From positions 189,101-253,100 of the forward strand of contig SSNP01000292.1 in NCBI GenBank assembly GCA_006937955.1: DNA of 64,000 nucleotides. The letters run 5' to 3'. The position numbers and the translations under genes were made by a program. Source of the DNA: Pachypanchax playfairii (lineage: Eukaryota; Chordata; Actinopteri; Cyprinodontiformes; Aplocheilidae). Positions within the stretch are counted from its first letter, which is position 1. Every line of letters begins with the position of its first letter. Below are positions 45,249 through 56,099 of this stretch, in pieces. The notes under the pieces were generated by a model that saw nothing but the letters and a program-made list of their open reading frames with translations, was not told where the DNA came from and did not search any database.

Positions 45249-45672
45249 TGGAAGAAGAACCAGCTGCCATCGTCATTTTTTTTCATCAAAATGTATGCAC
45301 AATACAAAGCAACAACAAAACATTACTGTAAAATCGGAGTTGCATTCACAGCATGGCAGCATGGAAGACTATGGGCTGGTCAACGCGTTGTCATCCCAAG
45401 CTGCTGTGTGAGGCGTATACGGGACAATTTTCCAGACCCCACTGGCAGCTTCACAGGCTTCATCCCTGGGCTATTGTGAAACAGCCACCAGGGTGGCCTC
45501 TGGAACTGTAACGTTTTCACGTAATAACGATACAGCTCTGTTTATGTTCTTTTAACTTCTGTAAATGCAACTCAGATTTTACAATAATGTTTTGTTGTTG
45601 CTTTGTATTGTACAGAAATTTCGATTAAAAAAATGTGCTGTGGCAGCTGGTTCTATGTCTGGTTCTTCTTCC
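45249..45672. mobile_element. Small inverted-repeat element carrying a captured gene piece
   Basis: The left arm (45249-45350) and the complement of the right arm (about 45560-45672) align over about 100 bp: GGAAGAAGAACCAG, CAATACAAAGCAACAACAAA, ACATTA, GTAAAATC and GAGTTGCATT occur in the same order in both. Between them lies a segment nearly identical to the last exon of the P2X7-like gene at 155-541. This is the structure of a non-autonomous DNA element that picked up host exon sequence. The outer ends and target duplication were not resolved, and a chance fold-back of unrelated origin is possible. Confidence 0.6.
45357..45480 (+). pseudogene. Captured 3' exon piece of the P2X7-like gene
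   Basis: The frame encodes WQHGRLWAGQRVVIPSCCVR, then RIRDNFPDPTGSFTGFIPGL, L and the stop. It differs from the gene at 155-541 at only a few positions (R to W, W to R, Y to F in the aligned part). Identity starts abruptly at GGCAGCATGG next to the left arm and continues a few bases past the stop (GAAACAGCCA). It has no promoter or first exons of its own. It lies on the plus strand, opposite to MARK3. Confidence 0.85.
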
Positions 45673-46111
45673 ACCACTAGCAGGAAGCTGCCGCTGGTTC
45701 TTTCGGTGGGCGGTGACTGATATAAAATGACCAATCACATGAGGATCACACTGGGCCTTAGTCTCCTCCTCCAAACAGTCATAATTACTTTTACTTGTGG
45801 GGGCAAACTTTCCTTTCAAGCGCGCAGCCTCTCCTGGTTTGCCTTCACGCTCGTATGAGAGCTTCATGTACAGGCGCCTGTAGGGAGATCCACACGCTCG
45901 TTTCATGAATACTCGTGTAATGAATCATACGCGGGCATGTGGGGTGAATTCACACGCGTGCTGAACGCACGGTTAAATGTGCATGTGCGCTGCAGAAAAT
46001 CTCACTCAGGATTTTTGACAGAAATTTAATTCCATAAAAATCTAAGTTTTGGTTAAAGGTGTCTGTCCAGAAGGGATTCGGTGCCAATGTGGTCTCGGGT
46101 TTTGAACTCAC

Positions 46112-46168
46112 CTTCAGGTCTCTGTGAACAATGTGCTTCTGGTGGCAGTACTGCACAGCCGAAACAAT
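46112..46168 (-). CDS. mark3: MARK3 exon: catalytic loop (HRDLK)
   Basis: 57 bp with acceptor CTCCACAG and donor GTGAGT; phase 0 to phase 0. It encodes IVSAVQYCHQKHIVHRDLK. HRDLK holds the catalytic base Asp and the Lys that contacts the gamma phosphate. Both flanking introns are full of insertions, yet the exon and its splice sites are clean. Confidence 0.97.
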
Positions 46169-47539
46169 CTGTGGAGCAAAAGACAGATCAGAAGAGTCTT
46201 CAGTTTTCCCCCCAGACTGTAATAATGTTGTGGAGTCACAGGAAACACAGAATGAGGTGGGGACAAACCCTCCATAGACCTGAGGACAAGATTTCTATTT
46301 ACTTTGTAGTCCCAGGAAGTGGAAATCTTTATTTTACTCAAAGTTTACTCAAATGATTTTAAAAGCCCAGTTTTATATTGTTTTTTAAAATGAGTATGGA
46401 TGTCTGTTCTTCAGTACACATTCAGGTAGCGCGTCATCTCAGAATCCTGCTCCAGTTCTCATTAGTTCTTGTACTTATAGACAAACATGTAAAGATGAAG
46501 AGACATTATTAGACATAGAACACAGAGATACAAGTGCAAATTTTAACATTGTTTGTGCAATATGTTAGGCCAACCTTGTTTTTGTTTCATCTCGTTCTGA
46601 CCTTGGGCATCTACAAACCGTTTGCTTCAAAAAATAATCAGATTTATTACTTCACTTTATTATTACCAATAATATTTTTGTGTTTACACAAGACAAAATC
46701 CTAACACATCTTCACAGAAAGCATTGTATACTCTATATTTCTCATTGATTCTTCAACACCTTAACTATTGTGTGGAGGTGTGGGGAAATAGGTCAAACTT
46801 ACAAACATACGTATACATGCAGAAAAGGGAGATTAGAATGATTAATAAAATAGACTACACTGAAAAAAGTGACTTTTGAGTGTACTAAATGTTATTGTGT
46901 AAAACTACATAATTAGTATACTGTAGAATTAGGACTCAGAGTTTACTAACTTGTCATTTGAATTTGATAACTAATATGTGATTTAACTAAATAAATATGA
47001 TGAATTTTATAGTGACAATAGCAATTAATGTTATTAATCTGTTTTTTTTTCTTTTGTGACCATTTATGAAAAGGCAAGTAAAATTTATAAAGAAAAATCC
47101 TAGCTTGCATTTGAAATGGGATCATTTCAAGCAAGGCGAGAACCAAGCTGTTTTTTTCGGACTGAAGCTAGTTCAGTTCTTTGTCAGCATTGTCAAGGTG
47201 CCACGTGAAAGCCAAAGTAAGTAACTACCTTTTCATTCTTTTAATATGATAATATATTCAGTATATTTTCAGTTGAATATTATAGTAGATTAGAGAGTAT
47301 TTTACACAAATAGCTTCATGTTCACTATGTTCTTCAAGATCACCTTGAAAATATATGAACCACTAATAAGAGGTTTTTGTTTGACAGAATACACCCTTGA
47401 TAAAATGCACGTCTGTAAGTGATGCAGCATTGTTTTACATAACTCGCGTTTTTCGTGTGTTTAAAGACACTTAGGAAACGAGGCACATGTTTGCTAGCTG
47501 AAGTCCCTCTAGCTGAGCTCAAAAGACTCAATAGCATAT

Positions 47540-47850
47540 ACGCGCTGGCGGGGCGCAGGCTCTCCGGTGTGCCCGATTGGGCCGGGGCCGCCAGGCTGTA
47601 CTGAGGAGCGGGGCCGGTGTATTGGGCTCCTCCTGGGGCACCCCACTGCTGGGGACAGGGGCCACTCCACTCCTGGATGTTCCCTCTGTGTTGGACCTGT
47701 GGCTGCCTTCTGTTCCTGCCTGTGGTCGCTGGTCCACTTGGGGCTGCAGTGGTCCCTGGCGCCTAGACCCAAAGCACTCTGGCGCCCTCTGGGTCGGGGT
47801 GGTGGGCGGTGAAAACCAGACTCTAGCTACACTGTACCCTTTCTGTGCAG
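47540..47850. repeat. GC-rich repeat-like segment
   Basis: A sharp GC-rich island (GGGCCGGGGCCGCCAGGCTG) in AT-rich surroundings, open on both strands for about 100 codons. The minus-strand frame has SRRQGPLQPQVDQRPQ, a style seen in repeat-derived hypothetical proteins of fish. No domain. Probably part of a transposon. Confidence 0.35.
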
Positions 47851-50800
47851 TCATTCCATATGATAAATATAGATGATACATAAACACACCACGCATGCTC
47901 GCATACAAACACTTGTATGTGTATATTTACAAATACACATGGACACGCAAATGGGCACGATAGACACACTGGTAAACACAGGGACTGAAAACTGCACACG
48001 CTAATACATGTAGAGCCCCTACACATACTACACTACAACAAAAACAAGCACACAGACACTTAAAATATGTACATTCACACAAACACATGCAGGCATACGC
48101 ACGAACAAACAAATCTTTGTGTATAATTGGGTACTTTAGTATAAGAACCTTTAGAGTGATATATTTTTATGAGTTTGAACAATATCGATAAAATTTGGTC
48201 TGTTTTGTTTTTGTGTTAGTTTTGGTCTATTTTTGTTGTCTCTTTGTTGTCATCTACCCTTCAAAAGCATATTTTTTGTAATTTTCTCATTGTTCTACTT
48301 TTTGCGACTGGAAAAAACCAAATGCCACCACTGAAAACTATTAATGCCAAGTCCAGTCCAAATTTGTACTCGTTTAGTATCAGAACCACAGTTCCAATTA
48401 TGCGTTGCATTGTCACATGTTCTTATGAGCCAAAAAATACAACAACAACAAAAAATGGCGCATGTGTTCAGAACTTGCAAGAATGCCTGTTCTTTCATGT
48501 GCAAAGAGCTTCTTCTCATTTCAAAAACATGTCTCTGGGTAGTGAACAAAGTCGCGCATGCGGTCGTTAAGCCTTTGGTATGTTTGTTTTTTGAATCTTT
48601 CTGTGTCAACGAAACACTTGGTTATTGTGCTTTTCATAAGGATGTGATGGTCTCACTTTGTCGTAAATGTGCTAAACGAAATAAGCACATGCTTTCTGAT
48701 ACTTGTAGTTATTAGTTAACAAATCCTAACAACACGTCTTGTTTTGTTTTTTTATAAACTATTGAGTTATATTTTTTAAACTGTAAAACCCGTCTCAGTT
48801 CACCAACACTAAAGACATGTATGTGTTTCCTCTTAACTATACTGTTTATCGATAATTCACACAATCACAACAACACTGATAAATTTTGTGTACTTGTATA
48901 GCGCTTTTCTGAAGTCCTACAACTCCCAAAGTGCTTTACACTACAGTTTGTCATTTACACACACACTCACACGTTTGGTGATGATAAATTACACGTTTGA
49001 GGGAGGACGCACCTGCGGAAACGCTCCTTCATGCATCTAGGATGCAGCAGTCTGTCACTGAAGGAGTTCTGCAGTTCAGTAACATTTACTAGCATGAGGT
49101 GGGAGACTCTGTCCATCAGAGATGCTATTTTGGCCAGAGTCCTTCTGTCCCCCACTACCTGCACTGGATCCAGGGTGTATCCCAAGACAGAGCTGGTCTT
49201 CCTGATCAGTTTATCCAGCTTATTCCTGTCAGCTGTTGATAAACTACTGCTCCAACATACCACACTGTAAAAAATGACTGAAGCTACCACAGTGTCGTAG
49301 AAGGCTTTTAACAGTGCTCCCTGGACTCCAAATGACCTCAGCCTCCTCAGCAGGTAGAGTCTGCTCTGACCCTTCCTGTATAGAGCATTCGTGTTGTGGC
49401 TCCAGTCTAGTTTATTATTAAGGTGGACACCCAGGTACCTATAAGAGTCTGCTATCTCAATGTCCACTCCCTGGATGTTCACCGGTGTCAGTGTGGTGGG
49501 TCTGCGCCTCTGAAAGTTCACCACCAACTCCTTGGGTTTTCCCTGCGTTGGTCAGCAGATGATTCTGCTGGCACCAGTTCACAAAGTCCTGAGTCCACTG
49601 TCTGTACTCTGAGTCGTCCTCACCTATAATGAGACCGACTATGGCAGAGTCATCAGAGAACTTCTGGAGGTGGCAGCATTCAGAGTTGATGGAGAGGTCT
49701 GCAGTATAGAGGGTGAAGAGGAACGGTGCCAGCACAGTTCCCTGTGGGGCCCCTGTACTGCAGACCAGCATATCAGAGACACATCCCTTTGTCCTCACAT
49801 ACTGTGGGCATCCTGTGAGGTAGTCCAGTATCCACTGGGACATGTGGTGGTTCACTCCTGATAGTTCCAGCTTGTTGCTCAGAAGGTGTGGTTGGATGGT
49901 GTTGAAAGCACTGGAGAAATCAAAGAACATGATCCTCACAGTGCTTCCAGGCTTCTCCAAGTGAGTCAGAGCTCAGTGTAGCAGGTAGATGATGGCGTCC
50001 TCCACTCCGATGCCAGGTTGGTAGACGAACTGCTGCAGATTCAATGAAGACCTAAGCAGGGGGCGCAGATGTTTTAAGACCAGCCTCTCAAGAGTCTTCA
50101 TCAGATGTGATGTCAGGGCTACGGGCCTGTAGCTACTGGGGTCCTTGGGGTGGGAGGTCTTTGGTACTGGTACTACACAGGAATTTTTCCACAACTGTGG
50201 TACTTTTCCCAGCGACAGGCTCAGGTTGAACAGATGTGCTAAGATGCCACACAGTTGATCAGCACAACACCTCAGGAGCCTGGAGCTGATGCCATCAGGA
50301 CCTTCTTCTTAAGGAGAGCATTAATTTCAGGATTAATCCATGGCTTGTTGTTAGAAAAACACCGTACCTTTGTGATGGGTACGATGTTGCAGAAGTTTAT
50401 GTAATCCGTAATGCAGTCTGTAATGCTGTTGAGGTCATCCTCCAGAGGGCTGCAGAGGTTGTCCCACACAGTAGAACGGAAACAGTCTCTCAGCGCCTCT
50501 TCAGTCTCTGCTGACCATTTCCTTTTTGTGCGTTTCACGACCGCTTCTCTGTGTACTAGAGGTTTATACACAGGCTGGAGATGAACCAGGTGGTGATCTG
50601 AGCCCCCGGGAGGGAGAGGAAATGAGCTGTATGCCTCCTTGGTGTTGGCATACAATAAGTCCAGTGTCTTGTTGTCTCTGGTATGGCAGGTGACATACTG
50701 GGTGAAAGTGGGGAGAGTGGAGGACAGGGAGATGTGATTAAAGTCCCCAGAGATCAGAAAAAGGGCCTGTGGGTGCTGTGTTTGGAGTCTGCTGGTAACA

Positions 50801-51149
50801 GTATGCAGTGCATCGCAGGCTGCAGCAGCGTTAGCAGAGGGCAGGACATACCCAGCTATCACAATAACGGGTGAAAACTCCTGCGGTAGATAATAACCAT
50901 TACCAAAAAGAAGTTTACTGAAGTATACTTGAAGTATACTTATAATGAAGACGGTATACTTCAAATTTACTTTCTATGTACTCATCAGAACTTCTGAGTA
51001 TGTGTATGTGTGTGTCTCAGAGAGGGTGTTAGAATTATTTAAAAGAAATGCTGGATTTAATGCTGTTCTAACAGTAGGGGGCAGCAATTCGCCAGGTTTT
51101 AAATGTACTGTATTTATTCTGTTGCCCTTTTTTCTTTTTTCTGTCCCAG

Positions 51150-51830
51150 CTTGACATGTATTTTGACAAGCTGATGAGGCTCTTCCAAAAGAGAGGTGGC
51201 AAGCTTCGTATACAGCTCAGCTAGCTGTACGGTTGATGAACGTATGGCTATGGTAAGTTGTTGAGGATACTGAAAAAAAAAAATTATTTGACTTTTTTTC
51301 TTTCATTTTGATTCACCCGCCCTTTTCTTCCCCTGTCACATTCAGCATTATTTGATAAAATTAAGTCATAAGAAAGTATTCTAAAGAATACAGTTTCTGA
51401 TTATCAGGATGAGCCTTATATTTATAGATCTATAACATGACTTTCCTGTTGGGAATTTCTCAATAAAAGCCATGTTAATTTACTACTTGTTATCCACCAA
51501 GGATTGATTGGTCGACATCTCATTCATGTTTTGTCTCTTCTACAGGACAAGGATGGAGAAGCTGGACGAGGCCATTGAGACACTACTATTAGTATTTATA
51601 TTATGAAAGAACATATTTCAAATGAGGAACCAGAGGATGTTGTCGTTATCCTTGAGGGGATCAAGGTTTTGAAGAATCTTGACCAAGTAGCGTGAGCTGT
51701 TGTTTTGCTGTTTGGACCGATAGAGGCGCTGAACCTAAACTACCCTGCTGAACTCCATTAAACCTCTGAGGTAATCCAGAACATTTTTATCATGGAACTG
51801 AATGGAAAAAAAAATTTCCAACAAAGTTAA
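51150..51830 (+). pseudogene. Captured two-exon gene fragment (SAMD3-like family)
   Basis: Exon A (51150-51252) has a consensus acceptor (TTCTGTCCCAG) and donor (GTAAGT); it encodes FDKLMRLFQKRGGKLRIQLS-like sequence in one frame. Exon B starts at 51546 after TTCTACAG and reads DTTISIYIMKEHISNEEPED, VVVILEGIKVLKNLDQVA, then stop, AVVLLFGPIEALNLNYPAEL, stop. The 'ILEGIKVLKNL..VA' and 'LLFG.I.ALNL.YP.EL' words resemble the C-terminus of a large fish family often labelled SAMD3-like. The name is from memory and tentative. Stops show it is dead. Keeping its introns means it was copied as DNA, not from mRNA. A 3' UTR with CAATAAACT follows at 52088. Confidence 0.6.
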
Positions 51831-52173
51831 AATTCAAATGTTTATTCTGTTTTACCATAAAGGTCACAGTGGTTTAAAAAAATCCTCCTTGTTCCCCTAC
51901 ACGTTTTTCAGATTGGCAGGATACTTTAATTTTAGTTAATCATTGTCTTCTAAAGGGATGAAGAACTGTTCACAGTGCCATCTGGTCCATGTTAAATGGG
52001 ACATTTATTTTTATTCCTTTGGAATTTTGAATAGTGTTTAGAAACATGCTATAATAAATGTGTTGAAATGTGGAACTTCTGGCTTCTCAATAAACTTTTC
52101 AACATGTAACTGTTAAGTTTTATTAATTGGTGTAACAATGGTTAATGTTAAATAATAAGACTATTAGTTCAAC

Positions 52174-52174
52174 N
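52174..52174. other. Single ambiguous base at a repeat junction
   Basis: An isolated N where AT-rich DNA meets the middle of an L2 LINE. A natural LINE would continue to its 3' tail here, so the join is probably an assembly artefact. Confidence 0.8.
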
Positions 52175-53050
52175 AACCGAGGACGCCGGAAGACCGGCCA
52201 GCAAAGAGTTGCAGTAGTCGATCCGGGACAAGACCAGGGCCTGGACCAGAAGCTGTGTGGTGTGGTCTGTCAGGAAGGCTCTGATTTTCCTGATGTTGTA
52301 AAGAGCGAATCGACATGAGCGAGCTACGGAGTTAACCTGCTCCTTGAAGGACAGCTGGTTGTCCAGTATGACACCAAGGTTTCTGGCGGAGGTTTTGGGG
52401 AACAGCGTGATGGAGTCAAGCTGCACGCTTATCTGAGGAGGTAAGGAGTTACTGGCAGGACAGACAATGAGGTCAGTTTTGGACAGATTAAGCTGAAGGT
52501 GGCGATCCCTCATCCATGCCGAGATATCTGAGAGGCAGGCAGATATCCGCATTGAGATGGAGGTATCGTCTGGAGGGAAGGAGAGGAGGAGCTGAGTGTC
52601 GTCAGCGTAGCAATGGTAGGAGAAGCCATGGGAGCGAATGATCTCGCCTAATGAGGTGGTGTATAAAGAGAAGAGGAGAGGACCAAGGACCGAGCCCTGT
52701 GGGACACCCGTTGCCAGTTCATGCAGACTGGACATCTGTCCATGCCACAAGACTCTGAAAGATCTTTCCGCAAGGTACGAGGTGAACCACGAGAGGACTG
52801 GCCCCGAGATGCCAAGCTTAGATAGCGTCGAGAGGAGAATGAGGTGGTTGACGGTGTCGAAAGCAGCAGACAGGTCGAGGAGTACGAGTACTGAGGAGAG
52901 ACCAGCCGATCTGGCAACCCGTAGTGACTCTGCAACTGAGAGAAGAGCGGTTTCAGTGGAATGGCCTCGCTTAAAGCCTGATTGATAAGGATCAAGTAGG
53001 TCATTGTCATGGAGGAACTGTGAGACTTGAGTGAAAACGGCTCGCTCTAT
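52175..53050 (-). mobile_element. L2-type LINE fragment
   Basis: Minus strand. It encodes LVLLDLSAAFDTV-type sequence, WHGQMSSLHELATGVPQGSV, HCYADDTQLLLSFPPD and DYCNSLLAGLPASSV, then is cut at a single N (52174). Its 5' end is truncated at about 53050 next to DNA of the surrounding element. The 3' third and tail present in other copies are missing. Confidence 0.88.
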
Positions 53051-53335
53051 ATACTTTTGAGTAAATGTCTAGTATAAGTACAAGTGTACTTGGGAAAATA
53101 ACCTTGAACATACTTCAGCATAATTAATATTATGTACTTGAAGTTTACTTCTTTTTGGTAAGGGAAGGCCTCATGCTAACCGCTAGCAGCTCAATGTCTT
53201 TAGAGCAAAGTGACTCTTTGATAGATAAATGCCCAGAGTTACACCATCTGTCGTTCACAAACACAGCCAGACCCCCTCCCCTCTTTTTACCACTCTGTTG
53301 CACCACACCTCCAGACCAGCACAGCTGATAATTGA

Positions 53336-54140
53336 CACAACAGCAACAGGTCAGATGACACTCTGAGGATGACTGCAGTCAGCAGTCGAAACTGTCAGTA
53401 GGTAAATCACAGCCTTTGGTACCTTTTCAAACAATCTGTCTTTTAAAAGAAAACCAAAACACTGTTGAATACAAAGACAAAATGAATATAGTCAACTTCA
53501 TTCTGTAGATGTTAATTTTCATGCAGCCCTAGGATTATGACTTTACCTATTTTAAAGCGTGGATAAAAGTCTGCATGGCTGTAGAAATTGAACCGTGGGT
53601 GACCGGCACTGTGTTTCAATCTTTTATTGCACTAAATGCTAAAAAGGTTCATGAATGTTTGGGTTTGTCATATGACGATTGCTGATTCATTTTACTTTCA
53701 AATGTTAAACCTTGACAAAAAAGTAGTCAATAAAAATAATTTGAGAGTTGGCATTTTTATATTGGTTTTTCATCTTAATTCAAGATTTAACAAATGTAAT
53801 AGTTATTATACAAATAAAGTGCTTAATAATTATTCTGATAATAAGAATAAATATAATGATACAACAGATGAAATCCATTATTGTAAATGATAAATGTGTG
53901 TAACTGTTATTTAGTACTTCTATGATACACACACAACAATTTCAAAAAGGTCGCATACACCTTACTTCATTATTTCACATAACCAAGTATAAAAAAAATC
54001 ACATTTTGCTGAATAACATTTCTGTACAAATTTCCTTTACATGTTACTTGAAAAAGGTAAGAGATTTTTACTTGATTTAGAGCGATAGCATTTACTTAGA
54101 ATCTCATTTTGCAAATACTTGCAGGGATTTTTCTGAGTAA
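53336..54140. other. Unrecognised DNA right of the LINE
   Basis: AT-rich, no protein motif. By position it would be the internal part of the element at 46858-54167. Confidence 0.35.
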
Positions 54141-54356
54141 ATGTTAAAGATTTTTTTTTCCAGTTTATTATTTATTTATTAAAACTCGAGCTATAAAATT
54201 TCACGATTTAGTTCAGTTTAAGGAAGTACAAATTAATTTCAAAACAAGACATAACATGGTTCTATATGTAAATAATGATTTATTTAAAGAGTCAGAAATC
54301 ACGTACAACTTAAGAGGACATGAAACTTAAAAAACGTCATGTAAGAACAACTTTAA

Positions 54357-55473
54357 ACCCTTCCATTAAAAACATTTTTTATGAGGTTTCTGTTGAATAT
54401 TTTAGCTCCACAGGTGTTATTACCTTCATAGTGGGTGTGAAAACAGGTCAACAACTTCTCTTTCAGTTTTTATCTCTCAAACTACGCAGGTGGTGATAAA
54501 ACCCGAGTTTGAACGGCCTGTACTTGTTTCGTCACAACTCCTTTGTTTGTTAGTATTCATCAGCTCCCGCAGTTGAAACCACGCCTAGCATGCTGCTAGC
54601 TAAAAGCTGTTAGCATAAACACTTATCAAACAGGAAGAGAGAATGTCTGCTGTTGCCATGCACAGTGGGGCAGGAAATAGTATACCTTGCTCTCATAGGC
54701 TAGTTTGTTAGCCAATCTGAGTCCAGCAAATTTGAATACTGAATATATACAAGCTGTTGCCTGAAGCCTGACGGAACAAGCCAGAACCAGCCGAATTTTA
54801 ATGCAGACCAGTGTTAATTTTGGCAAGAAATTTTAATTTCGTTTTAGTCATAGTCTTTTGACTAAAATTCTTTTAAATTTTAGTCACAAATTTAGTCACT
54901 AAACTAGTTTAATTGTAGTCTAATTTTAGTCGACGAAAATAAGTATATTTTCTGAAGTATTAATTTAACAACTGCAATATAGTACATGGACATTTTCTTA
55001 CCATTCCACACTTCATCTGGCGTCTTCCCGGGAGCATCTCAAACAACTACGGAAGCCTCTGCTCACCGCTCAATAAGCCGAGCTCTGATTGGTTCTTTTC
55101 ACAGTAGCCCCACCTGTTAGCTTATTGACTGATTCCTCTCTGCATCTTTCTTTTCCTCTGACTGGATTTCATCGCTGTCTATTTTTGTGTCGTCTTTTAT
55201 TTGTCAACGAAAATCAACATAATTTTAGTCATAATAATCGTCTCAAATAGGGCCGTCTATTTCAGTTTTTGTTTTGTTTTCGTCCGCAAAAATATATTTG
55301 TGACTAAAATTATGACGAAATATTTTAGTCAACAAAATTAACACTGATGCAGACAGATTGAAAGGTCTGTTAATCAGTGTTTCCGGACGTTTTTTAGATA
55401 TAAAATGTTTCATATTACTGGTTAATACTTAAGGAATAACCACAAAGTCCTGAAATTGTATGAAATGGCCTCT
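54357..55473. mobile_element. TTAA-targeting MITE, copy 4, with nested hAT MITE
   Basis: TTAA on both sides (54353-54356 and 55474-55477), with right end AATGGCCTCT. Shares TTTTAGCTCCACAGGTGTTA and AAAAGCTGTTAGCATAAACA with copy 1. Without the hAT insertion at 54809-55346 and one duplication it would be about 570 bp, close to copy 1. Confidence 0.85.
54809..55346. mobile_element. hAT MITE with perfect 8-bp TSD
   Basis: 538 bp with termini CAGTGTTAATTTTG and CAAAATTAACACTG (perfect inverted repeats). ATGCAGAC is duplicated exactly at both edges (54801-54808 and 55347-55354). Both ends are rich in TTTTAGTC motifs pointing inward. No coding capacity. Confidence 0.93.
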
Positions 55474-56015
55474 TTAAGAAATATGTGTATCACAGTCTCA
55501 GGGGTCAAATTGTAGAATGGTCTGCCTGAGGACCTAAAAGAAAGTAAAACTATATACAAGTTTAAAAGAATATTTATAAAGCAAATTGTTGATAAGTATA
55601 ACAATGAAGAGATAAAATAATGGCTAATAATTTGTCTATGGTGTGTGGGTATATTACTCAACTGTCTTTTTTTTGTTGTTGTTTATATTTTTGTGTTTTT
55701 TTTATCTTTGTTGTTTTAGTTGAAAATTTCTCATGTCATCTGTCTTTTGAGTGGTGGTGAGATACTGATTTAAGTGCTCTGGTTAGGGATAGGTGCTCAT
55801 AAGTTTGTACTTCTGCCTACCCCTTTTCAAGCAGGTAAATAGCTTCATGTAATTATGCTGATGATGGTGGAAATGCTTGAAACAAACAAATAAAATAAAA
55901 TAAAGATCACTGTAAGCTCTATGCTGATTGTCTGGGTGTCTGTCAACAGGCTAAAACAGGGCAGAGGGCAGTGTCCTGCCTGAAGCACAGGTGTGAAACC
56001 AGAACACTGCAGTAC

Positions 56016-56086
56016 CTGTCTAAATTTAGATCTGGCCTCTTTTTCCTTCATTCTTCCATGTGCAACCAGGTAGTCAAACACCTCAC
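56016..56086 (-). CDS. mark3: MARK3 exon: kinase N-lobe/C-lobe hinge side
   Basis: 71 bp with acceptor TTTTTCCAG and donor GTACTG; phase 1 to phase 0. Together with the last base of the preceding exon it encodes GEVFDYLVAHGRMKEKEARS, then KFRQ. 'GGEVFDYL' follows the hinge in MARK/AMPK-family kinases. The preceding exon (expected to end in IMEYASG) was not found up to 64000. Confidence 0.96.
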
Positions 56087-56099
56087 CTGGAAAAACAGA

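Larger units (their letters stand above)
50903..53158. mobile_element. TA-flanked DNA element carrying a host gene fragment
   Basis: The ends CCAAAAAGAAGTTTACTGAA and TTGAAGTTTACTTCTTTTTGG (split here as 20 or fewer bases in the complement CCAAAAAGAAGTAAACTTCA) are inverted repeats, flanked by TA at 50901-50902 and 53159-53160. Removing it rejoins the LINE in frame (CCTTCCCTTAATGGTTATTA). No transposase is present. It carries a two-exon host-gene-like fragment (51150-51830) and an L2 LINE (52175-53050). Further 'GTATACTT' motifs lie near both ends. Confidence 0.75.
48880..53335 (-). mobile_element. LINE (endonuclease-RT), minus, split by a TA-flanked element
   Basis: Read from right to left: GGGLAVFVNDRWCNSGH and DIELLAVSMRP (53335-53161); after the element at 50903-53158, YYLPQEFSPVIVIAGY, FLISGDFNH, GGSDHHLVHLQPVYKPL, NNKPWINPEI (50890-50300); then RT motifs PSSYRPVALTSHLMKTLERL, FFDFSSAFNTIQP and APQGTVLAPFLFTLYTADL with the active box read as KFSDDSAIVG (50194-49640); and the C-terminal ADSYRYLGVHLNNKLDW block (49527-48967). 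It ends at a TTGTATAGCGC-type 3' UTR near 48880. Frameshifts (50290, 49965, 49540) and 5' truncation make it inactive. It belongs to the family of the pieces at 5240, 11765, 14355 and 15480. Confidence 0.85.
46858..54167. mobile_element. DNA element with weak inverted ends, containing further insertions
   Basis: It splits the LINE at about 46857. The left end CACTGAAAAAAGTGACTT and the complement of the right end (AACTGGAAAAAAAAATCTT) are similar. Inside, outside the LINE at 48880-53335, is unrecognised DNA (46880-48880 and 53340-54140) with exon-like pieces flanked by donor-like GTAAGT near 47218. No transposase was recognised and the target duplication was not resolved, so the borders are tentative. 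Confidence 0.45.
46690..55905 (+). mobile_element. LINE remnant, outermost host of a nest of insertions
   Basis: Its three pieces read in order. 46690-46857 has QHLNYCVEVWGN and QKREIRMINKIDY; 54185-54356 has KFHDLVQFKEVQINF and LFKESEITYNLRG; 55474-55905 has ITVSGVKL, PEDLKESKTIYKFKRIFIK and an A-rich AAATAAAATAAA end. Together they form the C-terminal region of one fish non-LTR retrotransposon. The gaps are explained by the elements at 46858-54167 and 54357-55473; removing the latter with one TTAA restores the frame across the join. A TAG in place of the expected Trp codon shows decay. Confidence 0.75.

Noticed and set aside
47528..47908. GC-rich 126-aa minus-strand frame as a host gene
   Set aside because: Open on both strands, low-complexity, no domain, no splice context and placed inside a transposon nest.
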